Below are positions 54,336 through 64,000 of a DNA stretch of 64,000 bases, piece after piece. The notes under the pieces were generated by a model. That model had not been told where the DNA came from. It was given only the letters and a program-made list of their open reading frames with translations, and made no database searches. The stretch spans positions 241,501-305,500 of the forward strand of contig NZ_CP059452.1 of assembly GCF_022023855.1 (NCBI RefSeq), given 5' to 3'. The stretch's first letter is position 1, and each line of letters opens with the position of its first letter. This stretch comes from Azospirillum brasilense (GTDB lineage: Bacteria > Pseudomonadota > Alphaproteobacteria > Azospirillales > Azospirillaceae). The position numbers were made by a program, and so were the translations under genes.

Positions 54336-56024
54336 ATGGGGTTGCTGACGGGGGTCGGCTCGCTGTCGCTTTCGGGCAAGACGGTGTCGCTGTGTGTCGG
54401 TGGGCTGGTCGTATTGACGAGCGCCACCTTCGCTGTCAACGAAACGTTGCTGAGCCGCTACGCGGAGCGCATGGCGGTCGAGCGGCAGGAAACGAACATG
54501 CGCGTCGCCTGGGACGTGCTGAACCAGTACGGGAGCGACATCAGCGTTCGCGACGGCACGCTGTATGCCGGCGACCGGGCTCTGAACGGTTTCTTCGAGC
54601 CGGTGGACCGGGTGAAGACGCTGGTCGGCGGCACCGCCACGCTGTTCATGGGCGACACGCGGGTCACCACCAACGTCCAGAAGCCGGACGGCGGGCGCGC
54701 CGTCGGCACCAAGCTGGCCAAGGGACCGGTCTATGATTCGGTGCTGGTCCGGGGCGAGCCGTACCGCGGGCAGGCCGACATCCTGGGCGTTCCCTTCTAC
54801 ACCGCCTACGACCCGATCAAGGACCGCGCGGGCAAGGTGGTCGGCGTGCTCTATGTCGGCGTGCCGAGGGCAGAATTCTTCGCCCCGATCCGCGACACCC
54901 AGACGATGATCGGCGGGCTGGGCGCCGTGGTGACGCTGCTGGTGGCCGGCGGCAGTCTGCTGCTGTCGCGGCGCATCTTCCGCCCGCTGTCCGCCATGCG
55001 CGGCGCCATGGAGCGGCTGGCGACGGGAAACCTGTCGGTCGAGATCCCGGCGCTCGGCCGCAAGGACGAGATCGGCGGCATGGCCCGGGCGCTGAGCGTC
55101 TTCAAGGAGAACGCACAGCGGGTCGCCCGGCTCGACGCCGCCCAGGCGGAGGAGCGCGCCCGCGCCGAGCGGGACCGCCGCGACGCGCTGGAGTCGGTCG
55201 CCCGCAACTTCGAAGGGACGATGCTGAGCGTCGTCGAGACGCTGAGCGCCACCACGGCCCAGCTTGAATCCAACGCCCAGCGCCTGCATGGCATCGCCGA
55301 GAGCAGCAGCGGGCAGGCCGCCGCGGTCAGCGGTGCGGCGGGCGAGGCCAGTGACGACGTGCGGACCGTGGCCGGCGCGACTGAGGAGCTGACGGCCTCC
55401 ATCGTCGAGGTGTCCCGTCAGATTGACGAGTCCTCCCGCATGGTCCGCAACGCGGTGGAGGAGGTGGAGCGCACCAACCACACGGTCGAAGGGCTCGCCG
55501 CCGCCGCCGGCAAGATCGGGGAGGTGGTGACGCTGATCCAGAGCATCGCCGCGCAGACCAACCTGCTGGCGCTCAACGCGACCATCGAGGCGGCGCGGGC
55601 GGGGGAGGCCGGCAAGGGCTTTGCTGTCGTCGCCAACGAGGTGAAGGGGCTCGCCAACCAGACCGCCAAGGCGACCGACGAGATCGCCCAGCAGGTCGCG
55701 GAGATCCAGGCGGTGACCGGCAGTGCGGTGACGGCTATCGGCGGCATCGGGCGCACGGTGGTCGCGGTCAACGATCTGGTCGGCCGCATCGCCGGTTCCG
55801 CCGACCGCCAGAACGCCACCACCGGTGAGATCGCCCGCAGCGTCCAGCGCGCCGCCGACCGCACGTCGGAGGTGACCCACAGCGTCCGCGACGTGTCGGC
55901 CTCCGCGCACGAGACCGGCACCATGGCGTCGGAGGTGCGCTCCGCCGCCGCCGACCTCGGTCGGCAGGCGCTGGCCCTGCGCGAGCAGGCCGGCGCGTTC
56001 CTGCGGCAGATCCGCTCGGCCTGA
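54336..56024 (+). CDS. Methyl-accepting chemotaxis protein with periplasmic Cache domain
   Basis: 562 residues. TM1 (about 17-35), periplasmic sCache-type domain (about 40-190; VLNQYGSDISVRDGTLYAGD, FMGDTRVTTNV, PIKDRAGKVVGVLYVGVP), TM2 (about 190-212), HAMP (about 213-265) and the MCP signalling hairpin IAAQTNLLALNATIEAARAG near 408. It senses a periplasmic ligand and controls CheA. The C-terminus lacks a PilZ domain and a CheR-docking pentapeptide. ATG 54336 is chosen because it starts the signal-anchor; the frame is open to 54282. Confidence 0.92.
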   Translation: MGLLTGVGSLSLSGKTVSLCVGGLVVLTSATFAVNETLLSRYAERMAVERQETNMRVAWDVLNQYGSDISVRDGTLYAGDRALNGFFEPVDRVKTLVGGTATLFMGDTRVTTNVQKPDGGRAVGTKLAKGPVYDSVLVRGEPYRGQADILGVPFYTAYDPIKDRAGKVVGVLYVGVPRAEFFAPIRDTQTMIGGLGAVVTLLVAGGSLLLSRRIFRPLSAMRGAMERLATGNLSVEIPALGRKDEIGGMARALSVFKENAQRVARLDAAQAEERARAERDRRDALESVARNFEGTMLSVVETLSATTAQLESNAQRLHGIAESSSGQAAAVSGAAGEASDDVRTVAGATEELTASIVEVSRQIDESSRMVRNAVEEVERTNHTVEGLAAAAGKIGEVVTLIQSIAAQTNLLALNATIEAARAGEAGKGFAVVANEVKGLANQTAKATDEIAQQVAEIQAVTGSAVTAIGGIGRTVVAVNDLVGRIAGSADRQNATTGEIARSVQRAADRTSEVTHSVRDVSASAHETGTMASEVRSAAADLGRQALALREQAGAFLRQIRSA

Positions 56025-56040
56025 AGAAAGGGTTCCGCCC

Positions 56041-56385
56041 GTGTTCCGCAACCCGCGTTCGCTGCTGTTCGTGTTCTTCTTCGCGTCCCTGGCGGCGTTG
56101 CTGGTCTTCAGCGGCGACCCGCCGGACGGTGGGCGGACCGACGCGAACCGGGATTTCCTGGCGGCCTGCGAGGCCAGCCCCTTCGCCGCGCAGAACACCG
56201 GCTCCACCGAGGCGGCGGTGCGGGTGTGCTCCTGCATCCTGTCCTGGCACCGCAAGGAGGGCGAGGCCACCGGCCGGCCGCTTCCCGCTGCGCTCTATGG
56301 CGGGGAGGGGGGAGCCGGCGCCGCGGCGGTGGCGGTGGACGAGCGGGCGCGGGCCTCCTGCCTGTCCGGGCGCGTGACGCCCTGA
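56041..56385 (+). CDS. Unknown small exported or membrane-anchored protein
   Basis: 114 residues from GTG 56041, 16 nt after the chemoreceptor stop, so likely in the same transcript. N-terminal hydrophobic segment (LLFVFFFASLAALLVF, about 8-23), then a hydrophilic domain with cysteines at ACEAS, VCSCIL and SCLSG that could pair in the periplasm. No known domain. Confidence 0.55.
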   Translation: MFRNPRSLLFVFFFASLAALLVFSGDPPDGGRTDANRDFLAACEASPFAAQNTGSTEAAVRVCSCILSWHRKEGEATGRPLPAALYGGEGGAGAAAVAVDERARASCLSGRVTP

Positions 56386-56475
56386 TCATCGGAGACCCGC
56401 TTTTTTGAGAATCGTCCGCAGGACGGGGCGGCCGGGGCTTTTCCTTCGGCCCTGCCGCACCCATCCTATGGCGCT

Positions 56476-56772
56476 ATGAGCACGCACGATACCCGCAATC
56501 CCTGCACGAAGCTCTGCCGCTACGACGCGGCGGACCGCTGCATGGGCTGCTTCCGCACCCGCGCGGAGGTGAGGCACTGGAAACGCCTGCCGGACGAGAC
56601 GAAGGCGGCGATCAACGCCCGCATCGCCGCGCGCGGCGGCACCGTCTCCAAGAAGGACGGCAAGCGGGCGAAGAAGCTCGACAAGAAAATCCGCAAGCTG
56701 GATGCGAAGCTTGCCACCCTGCGCGCCCGCCGGTTGGAACTGGAGGGAGCGGTCGTCAAAGCGGCGGAGTGA
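56476..56772 (+). CDS. DUF1289 protein
   Basis: 98 residues. The DUF1289 zinc-ribbon-like pattern PCTKLCRYDAADRCMGCFRT followed by EVRHWKRLPDETKAAI is seen at residues 9-45 with four conserved Cys. The rest is a Lys/Arg-rich coiled stretch (RAKKLDKKIRKLDAKLATL), longer than the usual 60-70-residue form. Function of the family is unknown; metal or nucleic-acid binding is possible. Confidence 0.82.
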   Translation: MSTHDTRNPCTKLCRYDAADRCMGCFRTRAEVRHWKRLPDETKAAINARIAARGGTVSKKDGKRAKKLDKKIRKLDAKLATLRARRLELEGAVVKAAE

Positions 56773-56780
56773 ACACCGCC

Positions 56781-56963
56781 TCAACCGATCCCGGCGTGCC
56801 GTTCCACATACAGCAGCAGGGCGGGATAATAGTGCCTCTGTGACGCCGTCAGTTCCTGGCAGTAACGGCGGGCCATGCCGTTGGAAAGCCAAGCATCAAG
56901 CTCGCCGTTCTCGCGTTTCTGGGCGATGACGCGGTCGATCTTGTCCATGATCTTGTGGATCAC
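56781..56963 (-). CDS. Small unknown protein
   Basis: 60 residues from GTG 56963 (AAAGGAACGGAC upstream), or 55 from ATG 56948. Helical and polar: IMDKIDRVIAQKRENGELDA and a C-terminal SQRHYYPALLLYVERHAG. No domain recognised. Converges on the DUF1289 gene with an 8-nt gap. Confidence 0.45.
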   Translation of the reverse strand: MIHKIMDKIDRVIAQKRENGELDAWLSNGMARRYCQELTASQRHYYPALLLYVERHAGIG

Positions 56964-57223
56964 GTCCGTTCCTTTTCGGGTGTTGATTTGCCATGGGAGG
57001 GGCAGGCGCCGCAGAGGCAGCGCCGTCGATTGCCCGTTCAATATGAACCTCGGAGCGGTGGTGAGCTGCGCATTATGGGCATGCCTGCGTACCGCATTGC
57101 ACAAAAGTCCGTCTGCGCCACCCGGTCCGCGCGCGGGTCTGCCCTTCGCAGGCGCTCGTTGACCAGCTTCCCGGCGCCGTCCCATTCTGCACGTCGAAGG
57201 AAGAAAAACGGGGAGGACGTGCG

Positions 57224-58186
57224 GTGGGGATGGCGGTGGACCGCCGCGCCGCCGCAGCCATCATCATGACCGCTATCGCCATGACCGAACGCCGTGCGGA
57301 GCTGGACGGCGGCGCCTCCGCCACGCTGGTCCTGCTCTGCCTGCTCTGGGGCTTGCAGCAGGTCGCCATCAAGGTCGCCATGACCGGATTCTCGCCGGTG
57401 CTCCAGGGCGGGTTGCGCTCGCTGGGCGCGCTGGCGCTGCTGTGGGCCTGGGCGGCGTTGCGCGGCATGCGCCTGTTCGAGCGGGACGGCACGCTGGGGC
57501 TGGGCCTGCTGGCCGGTGCACTGTTCGCCGGCGAATTCCTGCTGATCTACACCGGGCTGTCCTACACCACGGTGTCGCGCAGCATCCTGTTCCTCTACAC
57601 AGCACCCTTCCTAGTGTCGGTCGGCGCGCATCTGCTGCTGCCTGGGGAGCGGATGCGCGGCGTACAGGCGGCCGGGCTGGCCTGCGCCTTCGTCGGGGTG
57701 GCGGTGGCCTTTGCCGACGGGCTGCGCCTGCCGACGAACCGCGAGATGATCGGCGACCTGATGGTGCTGGCGGCGGCGGTGCTGTGGGCGGCCACCACCC
57801 TGGTCATCAAGGGCAGCAAGCTGGTCCGCGCCAGCTCGACCAAGGTGCTGTTCTACCAGCTCGCCGTGTCCGGGGCGGTGATGCCGATGGCCTCGCTTCT
57901 GATGGGCGAGGCGGGGGTGACCGCGCCCGGCCCGCTGGCCCTGGCCTGCCTCGCCTTCCAGATCGTGGTGGTGGCCTTCGCCTCCTACCTCGCCTGGTTC
58001 TGGCTGGTCGCCCGTTACCCGGCGGCCCGCCTGTCGGCCTTCACCTTCCTGACGCCGCTGTTCGGCGTGCTGTCCGGCGCCCTGCTGCTGGGCGAGCGGG
58101 TCAGCGCGAGCCTCGCCGCGGCGATGCTGCTGGTCTGCGTCGGCATCTGGCTGGTGAACCGCCGCGCGCCCGCCGCGGGCGCCTAG
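57224..58186 (+). CDS. EamA-family drug/metabolite transporter
   Basis: 320 residues with ten predicted helices in two EamA repeats (about 25-155 and 175-310). Typical motifs are LLWGLQQVAIKVAMTGFSPV, GLSYTTVSRSILFLYTAPF and, near the end, FTFLTPLFGVLSGALLLGE. An inner-membrane exporter of metabolites or amino acids, substrate unknown. GTG 57224 follows GGGAGGA at 6 nt; ATGs at 57230, 57266 and 57281 are alternatives. Confidence 0.88.
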   Translation: MGMAVDRRAAAAIIMTAIAMTERRAELDGGASATLVLLCLLWGLQQVAIKVAMTGFSPVLQGGLRSLGALALLWAWAALRGMRLFERDGTLGLGLLAGALFAGEFLLIYTGLSYTTVSRSILFLYTAPFLVSVGAHLLLPGERMRGVQAAGLACAFVGVAVAFADGLRLPTNREMIGDLMVLAAAVLWAATTLVIKGSKLVRASSTKVLFYQLAVSGAVMPMASLLMGEAGVTAPGPLALACLAFQIVVVAFASYLAWFWLVARYPAARLSAFTFLTPLFGVLSGALLLGERVSASLAAAMLLVCVGIWLVNRRAPAAGA

Positions 58187-58259
58187 AAAGACGGGAACCG
58201 GCCCGGCCGCCATCGGTTGGCTCTGCTGTCCCAGCACAAGCAGCGGAGCCGGTTTCATC

Positions 58260-59045
58260 ATGGATTTGAACGGAAAAGTCGCCCTTATCACCGGGGCCGG
58301 GTCGGGCATCGGCAAGGCGTCCGCCACCCTGTTCGCCGGCGCCGGGGCAAGCGTCGGCGTGCTCAGCCGTACCGAGGACGAGATCCGCAAGACGGCGGAG
58401 GAGATCACCGCGGCGGGCGGCAAGGCCATCCCCCTGGTCGCCGACGTCGCCGACAGCGAGGCCGTGAAGCGGGCGGTGGACCGGCTGGTCCAGGAATACG
58501 GGCGGCTGGACATCGTCTTCGCCAACGCCGGGATCAACGGCGTCTGGGCGCCCATCGACGAGCTGACTCCGGAGGAATGGGACCGCACCATCAACATCAA
58601 CCTGCGCGGCACCTACCTGACGCTGCACCACGCGGTGCCGCATCTGAAGAAGGCGGGCGGCGGGTCGGTGCTGGTGACCGCCTCGATCAACGGCACGCGG
58701 GTGTTCAGCAACGCCGGCGCCACCGCCTATTCCTGCACCAAGGCCGCGCAGGTCGCCATGGTCCAGATGCTGGCGCTGGAACTGGCCAAGCACCGCATCC
58801 GCGTCAACGCCATCTGTCCGGGGATGATCGACACCGCGATCCAGGACAACACCCAGGCGCGCAACACCGAGAAGGCCGAAGAGGCCGCCGAGTATCCGGA
58901 CGGCGAAATTCCGCTGACCCGCGGCAAGCCGGGCAGCAGCGCTGACGTGGCGGAACTGGCGCTGTTCCTGGCGTCGGACCGGTCGAAGCACATCACCGGC
59001 ACCCCCGTCTGGATCGACGGCGCCGAGTCCCTGCTGATCGGCTGA
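58260..59045 (+). CDS. Short-chain dehydrogenase/reductase
   Basis: 261 residues. TGAGSGIG at 11-18, NAG at 89-91, and the catalytic tetrad with S142 (TASINGTR), Y157 and K161 (YSCTK). NICPG-type VNAICPGMIDT and a C-terminal ITGTPVWIDGAESLLIG complete the classical SDR pattern. It uses NAD(P)H; the substrate may be a sugar or hydroxyacyl compound, given the downstream alpha-glucosidase 10 nt away. Confidence 0.88.
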   Translation: MDLNGKVALITGAGSGIGKASATLFAGAGASVGVLSRTEDEIRKTAEEITAAGGKAIPLVADVADSEAVKRAVDRLVQEYGRLDIVFANAGINGVWAPIDELTPEEWDRTININLRGTYLTLHHAVPHLKKAGGGSVLVTASINGTRVFSNAGATAYSCTKAAQVAMVQMLALELAKHRIRVNAICPGMIDTAIQDNTQARNTEKAEEAAEYPDGEIPLTRGKPGSSADVAELALFLASDRSKHITGTPVWIDGAESLLIG

Positions 59046-59055
59046 GGGACCGCTC

Positions 59056-60680
<1,625 letters not shown>

Positions 60681-60684
<4 letters not shown>

Positions 60685-60977
60685 GCGGGGACGTGAAGAA
60701 CAACGCGGCCAAGAACCGTTACGAGCTGACCGTGGGCGACGCCACCGCGGTGGTGGAGTACGAAAAGCGCGACGGGGCCATCGTCTTCACCCACACGGAG
60801 GTTCCGGAGAGCATGGCCGGGCAGGGCATCGGCTCCGCGCTCGCGCGCGGCGCGCTGGAGGACGCGCGTTCCAGCGGGCAGAAGGTTGTGCCGGTCTGCC
60901 CCTTCGTGGCCAAATACATCCAGCGCCACCCGGAGTACCAGGATCTGGTCGTCGCGGAGGGCGGACCATCGACGTGA
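60681..60977 (+). CDS. Small GNAT-type N-acetyltransferase (YjdJ/NATD1-like)
   Basis: 98 residues. The short GNAT family pattern is clear: YELTVGDATAVVEYEKRDGA, TEVPESMAGQGIGSALARGAL with the acetyl-CoA loop, and VVPVCPFVAKYIQRHPEYQDL. Acceptor unknown. Its ATG overlaps the alpha-glucosidase stop (ATGA), so translation is coupled. Confidence 0.85.
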
Positions 60978-60987
60978 GGCGTTCGCC

Positions 60988-61782
60988 GTGAAACGGATTC
61001 TCCTGGCCGCCGGCCTGCTGTTTCTTCTGCCGGCGGCGGGCCGGGCCGCCACGCTGGAGCTGGACTTCGCCGCCTATGGCGGCGGCGTCTCCCTGGCGCG
61101 CGGCAGCGTCGTGTTGACGGAGGAGGCGGAGGGAGGCGCCAGCCGCTACCGGGCGGCCTTGGAGGCAGAGGCGGTGCCCTGGCTCGGCCTCTTCACCAAT
61201 TTCCGCTACCACGCCGAGTCCGCTGGGCGGCTGGAGGCCGGTGCCGCCCAGCCGGACCGTTTCCGCGGCGAGCGCCGGCTGCGCCGCAAGCAGGACATCA
61301 TGACGCTGTCCTTCGGCCCCGACGGGGTGGATGTGACGGCCGATCCCCCGCTCAGCCCCGACAAGGCGGCGCGGGTGCCGCCAGACAGCCGCCGGGGCAG
61401 CATCGATCCATTGAGCGCCGGGGCGGCGGTGATCCTGACCGCCAGCCGGGCGGGCGGCTGCGGCGGACGCTACCCCGTCTATGACGGGCGGCGCCGCTAC
61501 GACATCATCATGACACCGCAGGGCGAAGGCGACCTGCCGTCGTCGCGCTACCGCATCGCCACCGGAACGGCGGAGGTCTGCGCGGTCACCGTCCGCCCGG
61601 TTGCCGGCTTCCAGGGCGACCGCGACCGGGACCGCTTCTTCGCCGAGGGGGTGGAACGCAAGGCGACGGTGTGGTTCGCCCGTGCGCCGGAGAGTGGGCG
61701 TGTCGTTCCCGTGACGGTGGAGGTGCCGACCGACACCATGACGGTGCTCGTCCACACCGTCGGCGTGAAGGCCGGCCTGTAA
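60988..61782 (+). CDS. DUF3108 exported protein
   Basis: 264 residues from GTG 60988 (GAGGCG upstream), with a signal peptide (ILLAAGLLFLLPAAGRA). The body fits DUF3108: LELDFAAYGGGVSLARGSVV, GLFTNFRYHAES, KQDIMTLSF, SIDPLSAGAAVIL and GCGGRYPVYDGRRRYDIIM. A periplasmic beta-rich protein of unknown function. Last gene of the SDR-GH13-GNAT-DUF3108 run. Confidence 0.8.
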   Translation: MKRILLAAGLLFLLPAAGRAATLELDFAAYGGGVSLARGSVVLTEEAEGGASRYRAALEAEAVPWLGLFTNFRYHAESAGRLEAGAAQPDRFRGERRLRRKQDIMTLSFGPDGVDVTADPPLSPDKAARVPPDSRRGSIDPLSAGAAVILTASRAGGCGGRYPVYDGRRRYDIIMTPQGEGDLPSSRYRIATGTAEVCAVTVRPVAGFQGDRDRDRFFAEGVERKATVWFARAPESGRVVPVTVEVPTDTMTVLVHTVGVKAGL

Positions 61783-61788
61783 CCGGAG

Positions 61789-62373
61789 TTACGGATTCGC
61801 GGCGAGGCGCCACTGGCCGTCGTCGCCGCGGCAGGCGGTGCCGGTGGCGGACTCCTGGCGGCCCTCGATGGTCACCTTGTGCTGGAACTCCTTGCACTCC
61901 CGCCCGGCGGAATCGCGCCCGGCGCGGATCGGGGTGATGGTGCCGCTGGTGTTCGTGCTGTCCGGGCTGTTCCAGCGGATGGTCTGGCCGACTGGCGCGT
62001 CCAGCGCGCGGGTCTCCGCGCTCTGCGCCGCGTTGCGGCTGCCCGGGCTCAACTGCTCCATCAGATAGCCGCCGGCGAAGTAGCCGAGCAGGCCACCGGC
62101 GCCGATGGCCAGCAGGTTGCCGCTGCCCTTGCCGATCTGCGACCCGGCGAGCGCCCCGACGGCGGCCCCGCCGAGTTTGCCCAGCAGGTCGTTGTCGATG
62201 CCGAAGGTCGTGTTGCCGCCGCTGCTCTGCGGGTTGGTTTGGGTCGGCGCGCCGTAACCGCCCTGGGTGAACACCTGCGCCGCGGCCGGCGCGGCGGTCA
62301 GGGGCAGGGCGACGGACAGGCCAAGGCACAGGACCGAGGCGAAGCGAATCCCGGACAGGCGGACAGCGGACAC
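61789..62373 (-). CDS. 17-kDa surface-antigen-like glycine-zipper protein
   Basis: 194 residues with a signal peptide (ASVLCLGLSVALPLTAAPAAA). A glycine-zipper segment (GKLGGAAVGALAGSQIGKG, then GAGGLLGYFAGGYL, about 68-105) and a C-terminal 17kDa_Anti_2-type domain (ECKEFQHKVTIEGRQESATG, CRGDDGQWRL) place it with rickettsial 17-kDa antigen relatives. No lipobox Cys is seen at the cleavage site. Probably outer-membrane associated. GTG 62373 follows AAGGAG. Confidence 0.8.
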   Translation of the reverse strand: MSAVRLSGIRFASVLCLGLSVALPLTAAPAAAQVFTQGGYGAPTQTNPQSSGGNTTFGIDNDLLGKLGGAAVGALAGSQIGKGSGNLLAIGAGGLLGYFAGGYLMEQLSPGSRNAAQSAETRALDAPVGQTIRWNSPDSTNTSGTITPIRAGRDSAGRECKEFQHKVTIEGRQESATGTACRGDDGQWRLAANP

Positions 62374-62477
62374 GTCGGCTACTCCTTTATTGCAACGCGA
62401 TGGTCATCTGAACACCACGGCCCCGCTCACGGTTGAGGCAAAAGGGCGACAATGACCTTCGACGAAGATGGCAACAG

Positions 62478-64000
62478 TCAGGCGCGCTTCAACTCCGGGA
62501 AGGCATCCGCCACGCTGCCATCCAGCGCCTTTCGGACGGCGCGGGCGAGGTCGCGGTCGCGGTAGGGCTTGATCAGGAATTCCGCCCCCGGCCCCTCGCC
62601 CGTCAGCCCTCCGGCCACGCCATGGGCGTAGCCGGAGGCGTAGAGCGCCTTCAGGGCGGGATGGCGCCGCTGCGCCTCCTGGGCCAACTCCAGCCCGTTC
62701 ATGCCGCCCGGCATCACCACGTCGGTGAACAGCAGGTCCACCCGCGGCTCCCCGGCCAGCACGGCCAACGCCTCCGGCCCGTTCTCCGCCTCGACCACGG
62801 TGTAGCCCAGATCCTGAAGGGTCAGCACGGCGACCTGACGCACGTCGCGGTCGTCGTCCACCACCAGGATCACCTCGCCCTGGCCGGGCAGCGGACCGCT
62901 GTCCTCGGTCTCCTCGGACGCCTTCGCCTGATGGACAGCCGCCGGGGCGCAGGGCAGATGGAGGTGGAAGGAGGTGCCGCGTCCCGGCTCGCTCTCCACC
63001 CGGATCAGCCCGCCCGACTGCTTCACGAAGCCGTGGATCATGCTGAGCCCCAGCCCGGTGCCTTTGCCGATCTCCTTGGTGGTGAAGAAGGGTTCGAAGG
63101 CGCGGGCCAGAACCTCCGGCGGCATGCCGCAGCCGGTGTCGCTCACGGTCATCCGCACATAGCGTCCGGGGCGCAACTCCGCATCCCCCTCTTCGGCCTC
63201 CACCATCGCGGTGGCGATGGTCAGTCTTCCGCCCGCCGGCATGGCGTCGCGCGCGTTGATGACGAGGTTCAGCAGGGCCGATTCCGCCTGAGTGCGGTCC
63301 ACCAGAGCCGGGCAGAGGGACGGCGCGCTGTCGATCTCGACGGTGATCGCCGAGCCCAGAGTGCGCTCCATCAACTCGCCCATGTTGCGGACCAGCGCCT
63401 CCATGTCCACGCTCTCGGGGTGGAGCTGCTGGCGCCGCGCGAAGGCGAGCAGCCGCCGCGTCAGGTCGGAGCAGCGCAGCGACGCCTGAAGGGCCATCTC
63501 CACCCGCCGCGCCGCCTTGGGGTCGTCGAAGGCCATGCGGCCCAGCCGCTCCAGGCTGCCGATGACCACGGTCAGCATGTTGTTGAAGTCGTGGGCGATG
63601 CCCCCGGTCAACTGGCCGATGGTCTCCATCTTCTGGACATGGGCGAGCTGGAGCTGAAGCTCCCGCGTGTCGGTGACGTCCAGCACCGTGCCGCAGAGCT
63701 CCGGCGACCGCCCGCCCTCGCCCGGCAACAGCATGGCCTTCTCCAGGAGCGTGCGGTACTGCCCGTCGGCGGCGCGCCAGCGGTATTCGACGGTGGACAC
63801 GCCGCCCTGCCGCATCGCGTCGAACTGGACGGCGGCGCGCTCGCGGTCGTCCGGGTGCAGGCGCGATTCCCAGAAACCGCCGTCCGTCAGGAAGCGTTCA
63901 GCGGGGAAGCCGAACAGCGCCTCGACATTCTCGGTGACATAGCGGAAGGGCGTGCCGCGCTCCGGCCCGGCGGTGTAGAGCAGGATCGGCAGGGAGCGGG
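62478..64000 (-). CDS. PAS hybrid sensor histidine kinase with receiver domain (5' end outside window)
   Basis: At least 507 codons, open to the right edge. A PAS_3-type sensor (FRYVTENVEALFGFPAE ... RLHPDDRERA) is followed by HisKA with phospho-acceptor GGIAHDFNNMLTVVIGSLE, HATPase motifs LNLVINARDAMPAGG, VSDTGCGMP and GKGTGLGLSMIHG, then a receiver domain (VILVVDDDRDVRQVAVLTL ... LLFTDVVMPGGMNG). The H in HDFNN marks the HWE/HisKA_4-like blue-light or stress sensor group common in this order. Function not known; its partner regulator is not nearby. Confidence 0.9.
   Translation of the reverse strand, partial: RSLPILLYTAGPERGTPFRYVTENVEALFGFPAERFLTDGGFWESRLHPDDRERAAVQFDAMRQGGVSTVEYRWRAADGQYRTLLEKAMLLPGEGGRSPELCGTVLDVTDTRELQLQLAHVQKMETIGQLTGGIAHDFNNMLTVVIGSLERLGRMAFDDPKAARRVEMALQASLRCSDLTRRLLAFARRQQLHPESVDMEALVRNMGELMERTLGSAITVEIDSAPSLCPALVDRTQAESALLNLVINARDAMPAGGRLTIATAMVEAEEGDAELRPGRYVRMTVSDTGCGMPPEVLARAFEPFFTTKEIGKGTGLGLSMIHGFVKQSGGLIRVESEPGRGTSFHLHLPCAPAAVHQAKASEETEDSGPLPGQGEVILVVDDDRDVRQVAVLTLQDLGYTVVEAENGPEALAVLAGEPRVDLLFTDVVMPGGMNGLELAQEAQRRHPALKALYASGYAHGVAGGLTGEGPGAEFLIKPYRDRDLARAVRKALDGSVADAFPELKRA

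Overview
The window is a visibly G+C-rich stretch (roughly two thirds G+C by eye) packed with short-gap operons on both strands. Gene content points to an alphaproteobacterium of the Azospirillum type. The evidence is a PAS-MCP-PilZ chemoreceptor, polyhydroxybutyrate reductase, Rhodobacter-type PE N-methyltransferase, rhizobial-type ThuEFGK trehalose/maltose transport, LutAB/LctP lactate use and a DUF1289 protein. The genus is an inference from gene families; no rRNA, tRNA, CRISPR array, insertion sequence or phage gene was seen.

Layout. (1) 1-7917: lactate block. lctP, a Dld-like FAD/Fe-S oxidase (broken by two frameshifts), lutA and lutB (cut by the left edge) run leftward; a divergent LldR-type GntR regulator faces them. 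(2) 7999-20632: CtaG-like membrane protein, then leftward envelope genes: opgC with two SGNH proteins, a molybdopterin oxidoreductase, an RNA methyltransferase, then SGNH / DUF1796-like / SIS (frameshifted) / FemAB-like / OafA-like genes. (3) 21013-26303: phbB, then a cassette of HTH-ParA, ParB and genes of unknown function. (4) 26304-34185: pmtA, thuEFGK with a DeoR-type regulator, a second LctP-family permease and an FMN reductase. (5) 34554-36560: PAS-MCP-PilZ receptor. (6) 36653-46020: a branched-chain/amide-type ABC transporter (livJHMGF) bracketed by two ATC-hydrolase-family genes, followed by an FAD oxidoreductase, an M20D amidohydrolase and a divergent TetR regulator with a clear palindromic operator. 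(7) 46024-53322: a three-domain Aas-type protein, an O-methyltransferase, a TerB-like protein, an esterase and small unknowns. (8) 53349-54171: mntP behind a recognisable Mn2+ (yybP-ykoY) riboswitch, a good -35/-10 promoter and a perfect palindrome. (9) 54336-64000: Cache-type chemoreceptor, DUF1289, DMT exporter, SDR, GH13 alpha-glucosidase, GNAT, DUF3108, 17-kDa antigen-like protein, and a hybrid histidine kinase cut by the right edge.

The most checkable odd signal is a set of four reading-frame breaks (near 4041, 4375, 17592, 22686). Each is explained by one extra base in a G/C run, always in the same direction, which looks more like a sequencing/assembly artefact than decay. If the one at 22685-22688 is corrected, two unknown genes become one protein of about 495 residues inside the ParAB cassette.

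The best candidates for undescribed biology are that ParAB-linked cassette and the ATC-hydrolase/Liv/FAD-oxidase/M20D cluster, which looks like uptake and breakdown of an unidentified amino-acid-like or heterocyclic substrate.
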